Of a stretch of DNA of 42,889 nt, positions 1 through 7,578 are shown in pieces; position 1 is the first letter of the stretch; each line of letters starts with the position of its first letter. The translations under genes were made by a program, and so were the position numbers. Below the pieces are notes generated by a model. That model saw only the letters and a program-made list of their open reading frames with translations. It had not been told where the DNA came from and made no database searches. Origin of the DNA: Coriobacteriia bacterium (GTDB lineage: Bacteria > Actinomycetota > Coriobacteriia > Anaerosomatales > JAAXUF01). Where the stretch lies: assembly GCA_013334745.1 (NCBI GenBank), contig JAAXWY010000016.1, positions 1-42,889 on the forward strand. Direction: 5' to 3'.

Positions 1-145
1 CGGCCTTGATGTTTCCCTGAATGCTGAGGTCACCGAGGATGACCATCGCCGGTGCGGTCGACTGGTTCTTCATTGCGGACACGATGGCGACAACCAGAGC
101 AACGCCGGCTTCGCACGGAACCCGGTTAGCGAGAAGATCGATGGC
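1..145 (-). other. BrxL-like (COG4930) Lon-protease C-terminal fragment fused in frame to the GT4 gene
   Basis: The last ~48 codons read IDLLANRVPCEAGVALVVA, then MKNQSTAPAMVILGDLSIQG and NIKA. A GT4 enzyme should show something like ACGTPVVATDVGG here. The V-x-LGD-x-S-x-x-GNI block and the preceding hydrophobic helix match, from memory of the family, the Lon-like (S16-fold) C-terminal domain of BrxL, a component of BREX phage-defence systems. The switch falls near 140-150, around GTCGAGGCCATC; VEA-like residues plausibly occur in both families, which would give short sequence identity. There is no stop or frameshift. Either a recombination joined the genes, or assembly jumped at the contig end. 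The assignment is by eye, not by search. Confidence 0.55.
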
Positions 146-1081
146 CTCGACGAGCACGGTCGGCAGCCCCTCGGACAGCGAAGGCAGCACGAGCAGATCC
201 GCTCGAGCCATGTACTTGAACGGGTTGACCTGAGCGCCCGCGAAATGGACGCGGTCGCTAAGTCCCAGATGAACTGCGAGCGCGCGCAGGAACACGCCGT
301 ACTCACCGTCGCCCACGATCACGAGACGCGCGGTGCGCCCGGCGCCCAGGCGAGCGAATGCACGAAGCAGGTAGTCCAGGCCCTTGGCGCGGTTGAGCCG
401 TCCCACGTACAGCACGCTTTGCACGCCGTCCTCGAACACGCCGGGCTCTATCTGCTCGACCGCCATCGCTGACGCGGCGGCGAGGTCGACGGCGTTGCGC
501 ATCAGCTCTATGCGGTCGCGAGGCACCGCGAACGCCGCGACGAGATCATCGGCGATCGGGTGCGAGACGGCGACGAGCGTATCGGCATCGCGCAGGTAGC
601 GGGCGGCTACAGGCCGCAACACCGAACCCACGCCCTGCTCGGGAAACGCCACAGAGGCAGGCGCGTCGATGCGGCCGACGAAACGCGTGTCGGCCGGGAA
701 CAGCGAAGCGCCGGCCGCCACGATCACAGTCGTCCACTCGGGAGACGTGAAGACCACGTCGGGATGCACCGCACGGACCGCGGCAGCGATACGGCGCGCC
801 TCCTCGGCGACCCAGCCGAGGTCCGCTTGGTCGCCTGGCTGCCCAGCGTCACCGAGATCGAGTACGAGACGCGGGAGCCGCGCGGCGTCCCCGTCAAGCC
901 TGTGCGTCACAACGTCGGGCGGTATCGGGTACTCGGACTCCTCGTCCGACGTGATGAGCAGATGCGGCTCGAATCGCTTGCGGTCCAGCTTCTCGAGCAG
1001 AAGCTGCACGAACGCCTGGGCACCGCCTCGGCGCATGGCCGAGGTCACGAGCAAGACGCGCGTAGTGCGCCCGGCGGCCAT
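1..1081 (-). CDS. Family 4 glycosyltransferase, 3' end missing, with a foreign C-terminal tail
   Basis: ATG at 1081-1079 overlaps the TGA of the upstream gene by one base; the frame stays open to the window edge (360 codons). The N-terminus (MAAGRTTRVLLVTSAMRRGG) and the later GRLNRAKGLDYLLRAFARL and SEGLPTVLVEA segments are the usual GT-B, GT4 landmarks: an N-terminal acceptor domain with a Gly-rich first loop, the start of the donor domain, and the nucleotide-sugar binding E-x7-E region. It is a paralog of the N-terminal half of the next gene (both have an FVGRI/VVGRI stretch and an IADD motif). Expected role: cytoplasmic sugar transfer in building a surface glycan. After VEA, at about residue 312, the GT4 sequence stops and unrelated sequence follows in frame (see 1-145). 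So it is a partial and probably chimeric gene; donor and acceptor sugars cannot be told. Confidence 0.8.
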   Translation of the reverse strand, partial: MAAGRTTRVLLVTSAMRRGGAQAFVQLLLEKLDRKRFEPHLLITSDEESEYPIPPDVVTHRLDGDAARLPRLVLDLGDAGQPGDQADLGWVAEEARRIAAAVRAVHPDVVFTSPEWTTVIVAAGASLFPADTRFVGRIDAPASVAFPEQGVGSVLRPVAARYLRDADTLVAVSHPIADDLVAAFAVPRDRIELMRNAVDLAAASAMAVEQIEPGVFEDGVQSVLYVGRLNRAKGLDYLLRAFARLGAGRTARLVIVGDGEYGVFLRALAVHLGLSDRVHFAGAQVNPFKYMARADLLVLPSLSEGLPTVLVEAIDLLANRVPCEAGVALVVAIVSAMKNQSTAPAMVILGDLSIQGNIKA

Positions 1082-3747
1082 CAGGCGCCTTCCGTCTCGG
1101 GCGTGGGCACCAGCGTGCTGATGATCTCTGCCATCTGACGACTCGCGGCCTGCGCAGAGATTGCGCCCACTCGCTGACGCCCGGCATCACCCAGTGTCGC
1201 CGCGCGCTCGCGCGCCCAGACGTAGGTGAGGACGTCTTCCGCGATGTCATCGGCGTCGGGCACCGTCGCCAGCCACCAGATGACGCCCGCCGACAGCACC
1301 TCGCTCACGTGCTCCGAGGCACGCGTGCAGAGCACCGGCACGCCGGCGAGCAGCGCGGCGACGGGTGCGTCCGGAAGCGAGTCGATCACGCTCGCGCGCC
1401 AATGGACGAGCACCGCCGCGGTCTGTGCGAGCGATCCCGCATCGGAGGGCACATCCGCGAGCTCAAGGTCCACGCCCTCACCTGGCGCGCTGTCGGGATA
1501 CCGCCCAATCGCGACGAACCGCAGCGACGGCTCCTTCTCTCGTGCGATGGACAGCGCGGCGAACAGCGGCGCGCACTCGTCCCACGAATCGACATCGAGA
1601 TCGAGCACGACCGTGAACGGCGGCACAGCCTCATCGGCCGCGGCCCCTCCCCCGAGCCGAGCGAGCACCGCCTCGGCGTCGATCGGCGGCTCGATGACCG
1701 CGACCTTCTCGATAGCGCGCTGCCCGTAGTCGGCCATGTCTGCGGCGTCGTCGACTGCTGACACAACGAGCGCATCCGTGTCGGGCAGATACTCACGCAT
1801 GAAGTCGCTGACGGGCTCATCGGCCCACCAGCCTGCGATCTGCGAGATGCGGCCGTGATGCTCGACGATGAGCGGAACGTCGCCGATGAGATGGCGTTTC
1901 GCGATGAGTGCCGGCAGTGCGGCGTCGTAGCCCTGCGCGATAACGACATCGGCGCCGGTTTCGCGCACGGTCAGGGCGAGGTTCTCGGCCAGGCCGATGG
2001 CCCAGCCCAGATACTGGGCACTGGCGTCGGGAACAGCGACCGCAAGATCGTCAGTGGTGAGTGTGGCTGGGACACCCACGGCTTCCAGCGCCACCACCGC
2101 AACCGGTGCGGTTCCGGCGCGCGCCGCCGCGCACGAAGCCACGGCCAGCACCACGTCGACGCCGGCATCGGGCAGCGAACCGGACAACGCATCGGTCATC
2201 GCGGCAACGGCGGGGACGTCTCGCGTGAGCGCGAGCACGACGGCGCGAGTGCGCGTGCTCTCGGGGATCCGCGAGCCCGACTGATCGACCACCGCGGGCA
2301 TCCGGACGCGTGGCGGTAGAATCGCTCGCTTCACCCGAGAGAGGACGCCGATGACGCGACTGAACAGCGACGGATGCGTCGGCGTCGCAACACCGGATGC
2401 GACCGGTTGCGGAGCCACGGCTGTTGCCTCGGAGCCGGAAACGGTGGCAGTCACCGGGTCGCCGGGTGCGTGCGCATCGCCGAGTGCCGGCGTGTCGGCG
2501 CTATCGGGAGTCTCGGCGACCTCAGGTTGCTCGCGTCTCGGCGGCGTCTGGGCGACTGCCGCGAGCACCTCGTCGTAGCGCGCGATCGTGGCGTCGGGAT
2601 CGAACTCGGACACACGCACGAGCCCGCGCTGAGCGAGCGCGTCTCGGCGCGGGCGGTCGCGCACGAGGTCGCCGATCGCCTCGGTAAGCGCGTCGGCATC
2701 GGCCACGGGCACGAGCACCCCGCACTCGCCGTCGGCAAGCAGTTCACGAGTAGCGCCGCCTTCGATGTCAGTCGCGACGATCGGGCATCCGCACGCCATC
2801 GATTCGAGCAGCACGTTGGGCATACCCTCGGATCGGGACGGAAGCACGAACAGCGTCGCGCGTGACATGTGGCGATAGGGATTCGCGTCGGTGCCAACGA
2901 ACGTGACCGATGCTCTAATCCCGAGGTTGACGGCGAGTGCATCCAAGTAGTTGCGGCGACTTCCGTCGCCCACGATCACCAGCTGCACGGGGATCGTCTC
3001 GCGCAGCGTCGCGAACGCCCGCAGCAGCGACTCGAGACCCTTGACGCGCTCGAGCCTGCCGACGAATAGGAGAACCGGCTCGCCACTGTCGTAGGGCTGC
3101 GACATCGAGGGAGCCATCAGCTCGACGGCTGCGGTGCGAATGCGGGATACGTCGACCGGGTTGTGGAGCAGCACGACGCGCGTAGGGTCGGCACCCATGA
3201 GTCGCACCATGTCGTCCGCGATGACCTGCGATACACCGACGATGCGATCCAGCTCGTCCACGTTGTCGGCGAGCAGCCGCGTGTAGAGCGAAGCATCGCC
3301 GTCCTGTGGAAACGCGCGCCCGACCGCGGCACCGATGCGACCCACGACACGCGTGTGTGCCGGGAACCACGGCGTCGCAGCCGCAGCGATCGCGGCGGCA
3401 TGCTCCGGTGCGCACACGAGCACATCGGGGGATTCACGGACCACAAGCGCGACGAGCTGTCGGACACGCTCCTCGACCCAATCGCCAAAGTCGGCGGTGA
3501 TGCCGGCATCGAGACTCACAGCAGCTGCGGGCTGGGGCGACTCCCTAGAGAGCCAGAAGTGGGGTACATCAGCCGGGAGCTCGGGTTCATCGGTATCGAG
3601 GATCGATGCGAGCGAAAGGCGATACCGATCGCGGTCGAGATGCTCGAGCAGCGTCGAGATGAATGTGCGCGACCCGCCCGCGGTCATCGCGTAGGTCAGA
3701 ACCATGACGTGAATGCGCTCACCGCTCGTGTCGCTGCTCACGCCCAC
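1081..3747 (-). CDS. Large two-domain glycosyltransferase (GT4 plus degenerate GT-B-like half)
   Basis: 888 aa from a GTG at 3747-3745; a second GTG two codons later is an alternative start. Residues about 10-395 form a complete GT4 enzyme: N-terminal TAGGSRTF loop, GRLERVKGLESLLRAFATL, then SEGMPNVLLESMACGCPIVA with the donor-binding glutamates. A Pro/Ala/Thr-rich linker (about 400-470) follows. The C-terminal half (about 490-880) alternates predicted beta and alpha segments like a GT-B fold, but the EGxP-x7-E motif is replaced by SLPDAPVAALLAGVPVLCTR, so it may be inactive or bind rather than transfer. It lies downstream of the ABC exporter pair and ends in a TGATG overlap with the next glycosyltransferase. 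Likely role: assembly of a cell-surface polysaccharide. The N-terminal activity is fairly secure; the job of the C-terminal half is inferred. Confidence 0.85.
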   Translation of the reverse strand: MGVSSDTSGERIHVMVLTYAMTAGGSRTFISTLLEHLDRDRYRLSLASILDTDEPELPADVPHFWLSRESPQPAAAVSLDAGITADFGDWVEERVRQLVALVVRESPDVLVCAPEHAAAIAAAATPWFPAHTRVVGRIGAAVGRAFPQDGDASLYTRLLADNVDELDRIVGVSQVIADDMVRLMGADPTRVVLLHNPVDVSRIRTAAVELMAPSMSQPYDSGEPVLLFVGRLERVKGLESLLRAFATLRETIPVQLVIVGDGSRRNYLDALAVNLGIRASVTFVGTDANPYRHMSRATLFVLPSRSEGMPNVLLESMACGCPIVATDIEGGATRELLADGECGVLVPVADADALTEAIGDLVRDRPRRDALAQRGLVRVSEFDPDATIARYDEVLAAVAQTPPRREQPEVAETPDSADTPALGDAHAPGDPVTATVSGSEATAVAPQPVASGVATPTHPSLFSRVIGVLSRVKRAILPPRVRMPAVVDQSGSRIPESTRTRAVVLALTRDVPAVAAMTDALSGSLPDAGVDVVLAVASCAAARAGTAPVAVVALEAVGVPATLTTDDLAVAVPDASAQYLGWAIGLAENLALTVRETGADVVIAQGYDAALPALIAKRHLIGDVPLIVEHHGRISQIAGWWADEPVSDFMREYLPDTDALVVSAVDDAADMADYGQRAIEKVAVIEPPIDAEAVLARLGGGAAADEAVPPFTVVLDLDVDSWDECAPLFAALSIAREKEPSLRFVAIGRYPDSAPGEGVDLELADVPSDAGSLAQTAAVLVHWRASVIDSLPDAPVAALLAGVPVLCTRASEHVSEVLSAGVIWWLATVPDADDIAEDVLTYVWARERAATLGDAGRQRVGAISAQAASRQMAEIISTLVPTPETEGA

Positions 3748-3756
3748 CAGGCTTCC

Positions 3757-4548
3757 CTACACGACCATCGTGGCTGCGGCGTAGGCGTCGGCGACTTCTT
3801 CGATCGGCCCGATCATCTTCACCTGGCCGTGATCGAGCCACATGGCGCGCTGACACGTGGTTCGCATCAGGTCGGCGTTATGGCTTACGAGAATGACCGT
3901 CGTGCCCTCGGCGCAGAACCCGAGCATTCGAGCCCGGCTCTTCTGCTGAAACGCCGCATCGCCCACACCGAGAATCTCGTCGACGATGAGAATCTCGGGC
4001 TTCACGTCGGTCGCAATCGAAAACCCGAGCCGCGTGACCATGCCGGTCGAGTACGTCCGAAGCGGCGAATCGATGAACTCGCCGATATCGGCGAAGGACA
4101 CGATGCGATCGAACTTCTCGTCCATCTCGGTGCGCGAGTAGCCCAGAAGCGAGCCGTACAGGTAGATGTTCTCCCGACCGGTGAGCTCCATGTGAAATCC
4201 GGCGCCCATCTCCAGAAGCGGTGCGACATGGCCACACACACGCACTCTGCCGGCGGTCGGCCGGAGCACCCGGGCGATGACTTTGAGCATCGTAGACTTG
4301 CCGGCACCGTTACTGCCCATGATGCCAAACACCTCACCGGACCGGAGCTCGAAGCTCACGTTCTTGAGCGCCCAGAACTCCTCGATGACGAGCTGGCGCT
4401 TGGCGCGACGAATCGCGTATTCCTTGAGCGAGGTGATCCGCTCCTTGGTCACCTTGTAGACGATCGACACGTTCTCGACGCTCAAGACGACATCGCCTGC
4501 GCAGGCTTCGGTCGCGACGATGGGCTCAGATTCGGTAGGCAAGCTCAT
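3757..4548 (-). CDS. ABC transporter ATPase for polysaccharide export (Wzt/TagH-like)
   Basis: 263 aa. I chose ATG 4548-4546 because AGAAAGG lies just upstream; a start at 4626 would add 26 non-conserved residues inside the permease gene. Walker A is IMGSNGAGKST (about residues 77-87), the signature region is YSTGMVTRLGFSIA (the variant typical of polysaccharide exporters, in place of LSGGQ), and Walker B is EILIVDEILGVGD, with the switch His in VSHN. It has the usual N-terminal extension before the core, but lacks the C-terminal glycan-binding domain of E. coli O9a Wzt, so it resembles TagH/RfbB core ATPases. It overlaps the permease gene by 23 bases, which fits a heteromeric exporter carrying lipid-linked glycan across the membrane. 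Confidence 0.93.
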   Translation of the reverse strand: MSLPTESEPIVATEACAGDVVLSVENVSIVYKVTKERITSLKEYAIRRAKRQLVIEEFWALKNVSFELRSGEVFGIMGSNGAGKSTMLKVIARVLRPTAGRVRVCGHVAPLLEMGAGFHMELTGRENIYLYGSLLGYSRTEMDEKFDRIVSFADIGEFIDSPLRTYSTGMVTRLGFSIATDVKPEILIVDEILGVGDAAFQQKSRARMLGFCAEGTTVILVSHNADLMRTTCQRAMWLDHGQVKMIGPIEEVADAYAAATMVV

Positions 4549-5350
4549 CAGCCTTTCTGGTGAACATGAACCAGCCGACCAGCAACGTGGACAGCGACAC
4601 GAACGTCGCTGCACCGATATGCGCAAGCGATGGCCAGTTGCCGTAGTAGAGCGGATCGCGGAACAGCAAGATCAGGTGGTAGATCGGGTTGAGGTTGAAG
4701 AACCACCAGCGATACGACTCCGGAATGATGGAGTAGGGATAGAAGATCGCCGAGAGGTACATCCACGCCATAAGTGCTATTCCCCATGCGTCGATCACAT
4801 CGGGGAAGTAGACGACCACCGACGAGAGCATCAGCCCGACGCCCAGGGAGAACAGCGACAGCAATACGATCGCGACCGGTACGAAGAGGATCTCCGGTCC
4901 TGGCATGACGCGCAGCGCCGCCATGATTAGCGCGAACGGGATGAACGAAAGCAGGAAGTTCACCAGCGCACCGCCTAGCGCCACCAGAGCGAACGACGTT
5001 CTCGGCAGGTAGACGCGGTGGATCAGCGTGCCCGACCACAACAGCGTACGCGGCGCGGCCTCGGTTACCTGTGCGAAGAAGTTCCAGCAGATCAGACCGG
5101 TGAACACGAACAACGGGAACTTGGGCTGCTGCATCTGAAACAAGTTGTAGAAGACAAGCGTCATGATGAGCATCATTCCGAGCGGATTGAGCATCGTCCA
5201 CAGCACGCCGAGGTACGAACGCTTGTAGCGAGTCGTGATGTCGCGACGCACGAACTCCTTGATCATGTGGCGGTACTTCCACGACTCCGTTATCTCCTCG
5301 ATGAACGCCGGAGCGCGCTTACTGGAGTCGTACACGGCGTTCTGGCTCAC
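4526..5350 (-). CDS. ABC-2 type polysaccharide export permease (Wzm/TagG-like)
   Basis: 274 aa, ATG at 5350. A cytoplasmic amphipathic N-terminus with RRDITTRYKRSYLGVLWTML, a hallmark of the Wzm/TagG/RfbA family, is followed by about six hydrophobic membrane segments (for example around MMLIMTLVFYNLF, FALVALGGALVNFLLSFIPF and IVLLSLFSLGVGLML) and the conserved WMYLSAIFYPYSIIP and NPIYHLILLFRDPLYYG regions near the C-terminus. Length is normal. The start codon overlaps the epimerase stop as ATGA and the end overlaps the ATPase gene, so the three genes look translationally coupled. Predicted to form the membrane channel for a lipid-linked O-antigen or teichoic-acid-like polymer. Confidence 0.94.
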   Translation of the reverse strand: MSQNAVYDSSKRAPAFIEEITESWKYRHMIKEFVRRDITTRYKRSYLGVLWTMLNPLGMMLIMTLVFYNLFQMQQPKFPLFVFTGLICWNFFAQVTEAAPRTLLWSGTLIHRVYLPRTSFALVALGGALVNFLLSFIPFALIMAALRVMPGPEILFVPVAIVLLSLFSLGVGLMLSSVVVYFPDVIDAWGIALMAWMYLSAIFYPYSIIPESYRWWFFNLNPIYHLILLFRDPLYYGNWPSLAHIGAATFVSLSTLLVGWFMFTRKADELAYRI

Positions 5351-6297
5351 TGCACACCACCGTCATCGAGCGCAGCCACCACGCGCTGCACACCCTCATG
5401 CAACGACACGTGCGGCTCGTATCCGAGCAGTTCGCGCGCGAGCGAGACATCCGCGTACGAGTCCTTGATATCGCCGATACGCTCCGGCTCGAAGTCGCAC
5501 TGGACCGGCGTGCCCAGCACCTCGCCGATCACATGCACGAGCTCGTTGAGCGAGGTCGAGGCGCCGCACGCGACGTTCATCGCATGCCCGGATGCCTTCT
5601 CGGCCGTAGTGGCGGCCAGTGTGCCATTGACGACGTTGGCGACGAAGGTGAAGTCACGAGTCTGGGAGCCGTCGCCGAAGATCACGGGCCGCTCACCTTT
5701 GCGCGCAAGGTCGATGAACTTGGGGATGACCGCGCTGTACTGCGAGTGCGGATTCTGGCGCGGGCCGAAGACGTTGAAGTAGCGCAGCGCCGACGTCTCC
5801 AGGCCGTAGACCTCGGAGAACGCGCGGCAGTAGCGCTCGGCGGCGAGCTTGGTGACGCCGTACGGCGAGATCGGGAGCAGCACCATGTCCTCGCGCTTGG
5901 GCAGGGCCACGTTCGCGCCGTAGACCGATGACGACGAGGCGATAACAACGCGCCTTGCCCCCGTGTCACGCGCAGCGAGCAGAACGTTCAGGGTGCCGGT
6001 CGTATTGACCTCGTGGGTTGTGAGCGGGTCTTGAATCGAGCGCGGCACCGACGGCAATGCCGCAAGATGCACGACGTAGTCAACGCCTCTCGCGGCGTTA
6101 TGCACCCGCTCGTAGCTGCGGATATCGCCCTCGAACAGCTCAACATCGTCGGCGATGTGAGCGAGGTTCTCTCGGCGACCTGTGGCGAAGTTGTCGATGA
6201 CGCGTACGCGGTCGCCCCGGCTCAACAACTCGTCGACAACATGCGAGCCGATGAACCCAGCCCCACCCGTGACGAGATAGAGGTCGCTCACATGCAC
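5347..6297 (-). CDS. NAD-dependent nucleotide-sugar epimerase/dehydratase (extended SDR)
   Basis: 316 aa. TGGAGFIG near the N-terminus binds NAD(P); ASSSSVYG and SPYGVTKLAAERY supply the Ser and Tyr-x3-Lys catalytic residues of extended short-chain dehydrogenases. Later blocks (RYFNVFGPRQNP, IFGDGSQTRDFTFV) match UDP-glucose/UDP-GlcNAc 4-epimerases of the GalE/WbpP type, though substrate cannot be settled from sequence alone. AAGGAG lies only 3-4 nt before the ATG at 6297, so a GTG two codons later (6291) may be the real start. It is the first gene of the exporter/glycosyltransferase run; its stop overlaps the permease start. Likely makes an activated sugar for the exported polymer. Confidence 0.92.
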   Translation of the reverse strand: MHVSDLYLVTGGAGFIGSHVVDELLSRGDRVRVIDNFATGRRENLAHIADDVELFEGDIRSYERVHNAARGVDYVVHLAALPSVPRSIQDPLTTHEVNTTGTLNVLLAARDTGARRVVIASSSSVYGANVALPKREDMVLLPISPYGVTKLAAERYCRAFSEVYGLETSALRYFNVFGPRQNPHSQYSAVIPKFIDLARKGERPVIFGDGSQTRDFTFVANVVNGTLAATTAEKASGHAMNVACGASTSLNELVHVIGEVLGTPVQCDFEPERIGDIKDSYADVSLARELLGYEPHVSLHEGVQRVVAALDDGGVQ

Positions 6298-6379
6298 TCC
6301 TTGTATTGCAGCTGCGCCGTTGTCCGGCGGTGTCTATGCGGCGTTGGCAGCTCATGACCAGACATGAACTCGCCCGCAC

Positions 6380-6385
6380 ATTGTA
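6380..6385 (-). promoter_or_regulatory. Candidate sigma-A -10 box (TACAAT) ahead of the epimerase operon
   Basis: TACAAT on the minus strand, 5 of 6 consensus matches, about 80 bases before the epimerase start in the 105-base gap that follows the upstream glycosyltransferase. No good -35 hexamer is seen at 16-19 nt. The box sits in the loop of a possible hairpin (CTCGcttCCCG...CGGGCGAG, about 6372-6396), which could also be a weak terminator for the gene before it. Confidence 0.35.
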
Positions 6386-6402
6386 CGGGAAGCGAGCCGT
6401 GT

Positions 6403-7578
6403 TTAGTCGCGAAGTCCTCGGTAGACCGCCTCGTACGCCGCGACGCTGCTATCAAGCGAGAACTCAGCCATGATGCGCGCGGTCGCGCTCTCTCCCATCG
6501 CCGCGCGCCTCGCCGGGTCCGCGCAGGCAGCCTCGATCGCACCGGCCAGCGCCTGCGGCACGTGCGGCGCGACCAACCAGCCCGTCTGGCCGACCGCGCC
6601 GGCGGGCACGACCGCCTCGGGGATGCCGCCGACCTCGGTCGCGACGACCGGCAGCCCGGCTGCCATCGCCTCGAGCAAGGCGTTTGGCAGGCCCTCGTGG
6701 TGCGAGGGGTGCGCGAACACGTCGGCGGCGTGCAGCAGCTGTGCGACGTCGTCGCACTGGCCCAACAACTCGACGTGCTCCGCGATGCCGCGCTGCGACG
6801 CCAGCGATGTGAGCGCGGCGGCGTTGCCCTGTTCGTCTCGGCCGGCGATCAGAAGCCGCCAGCTCGGCGGCAGGTTGCTCGCAACGAGTGCGCACGCCTC
6901 GATGAGATCGGCGTGGCCCTTGTAGATGTGCAGGTTGCCGACGGCGACGATGACGAACGCATCGGGCGCGATCGCGAGCGCCGTGCGGGCCTCTTCGCGA
7001 TCGCCCGTGCCGCGCGCCAGCGGTGCGGCCTCGATGCCGTTGTGGATGAGCCGCAGCTTGTCCGGAGCCACGCCTTCCTCTGCGAGTTCGGTGAGGATGG
7101 GGTGCGAGTTGCCGATGGCGATATCGACTCGGGGGTGAGCGAAGCTGCGCTCGGCGCGCGCGATCATCCTGTGACTCGACTCGTAGAAGTTCAGCGAGAG
7201 CCGACTCATGACCGTCTTCGCGCTGCGACGGCCGAGCAGGCACGCCGCCATGCCGTACACGTAGGCGTGCGGCAAGAAGAAGTGTGCGATGTCGATCTGC
7301 TCGTCGGCGAAGACCCGCGCGACCCACCGCGTGACCGCGACGTAGCGCCACGCTCGGGCGGGCACACCATCCGAGACCCGCTCGCTGTCGAGCCGGGCGA
7401 CCACGCGGATGCCGTGGCGCTCCAGCTCCGGCCCCAGTGCTCCAGCCGTCCCGAAGCTCACCACCACGACGTCGAACTCATTGCGATTCAGTCGCGGGAA
7501 GTTGCGGGCAATGTCGAGCTCGGCCCCACCCACCTCGAGCGCGCCAACCAGCACCGCGACCTTGGTTCGCTCGCCCAC
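6403..7578 (-). CDS. Family 4 glycosyltransferase
   Basis: 391 aa from a GTG at 7578 that overlaps the upstream stop by one base (TAGTG). Landmarks: VGALEVGGAELDIARNFPRL in the N-terminal domain, VAVGNLHIYKGHADLIEA at the start of the donor domain, and SHHEGLPNALLEAMAAGLPVV with the conserved E-x7-E donor-binding pair, then ATEVGGIPEAV. Length and order are those of a single-unit GT4 retaining enzyme using a nucleotide-sugar donor. It is coupled to the O-antigen-ligase-like gene upstream and lies beside the sugar epimerase and exporter, so it probably adds a sugar to a surface glycan at the cytoplasmic face. Substrates are unknown. Confidence 0.9.
   Translation of the reverse strand: MGERTKVAVLVGALEVGGAELDIARNFPRLNRNEFDVVVVSFGTAGALGPELERHGIRVVARLDSERVSDGVPARAWRYVAVTRWVARVFADEQIDIAHFFLPHAYVYGMAACLLGRRSAKTVMSRLSLNFYESSHRMIARAERSFAHPRVDIAIGNSHPILTELAEEGVAPDKLRLIHNGIEAAPLARGTGDREEARTALAIAPDAFVIVAVGNLHIYKGHADLIEACALVASNLPPSWRLLIAGRDEQGNAAALTSLASQRGIAEHVELLGQCDDVAQLLHAADVFAHPSHHEGLPNALLEAMAAGLPVVATEVGGIPEAVVPAGAVGQTGWLVAPHVPQALAGAIEAACADPARRAAMGESATARIMAEFSLDSSVAAYEAVYRGLRD

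Noticed and set aside
1-145. A BREX phage-defence island in this window
   Set aside because: Only a C-terminal fragment resembling BrxL is seen; no brxA, brxB, brxC, pglX or pglZ gene is present.
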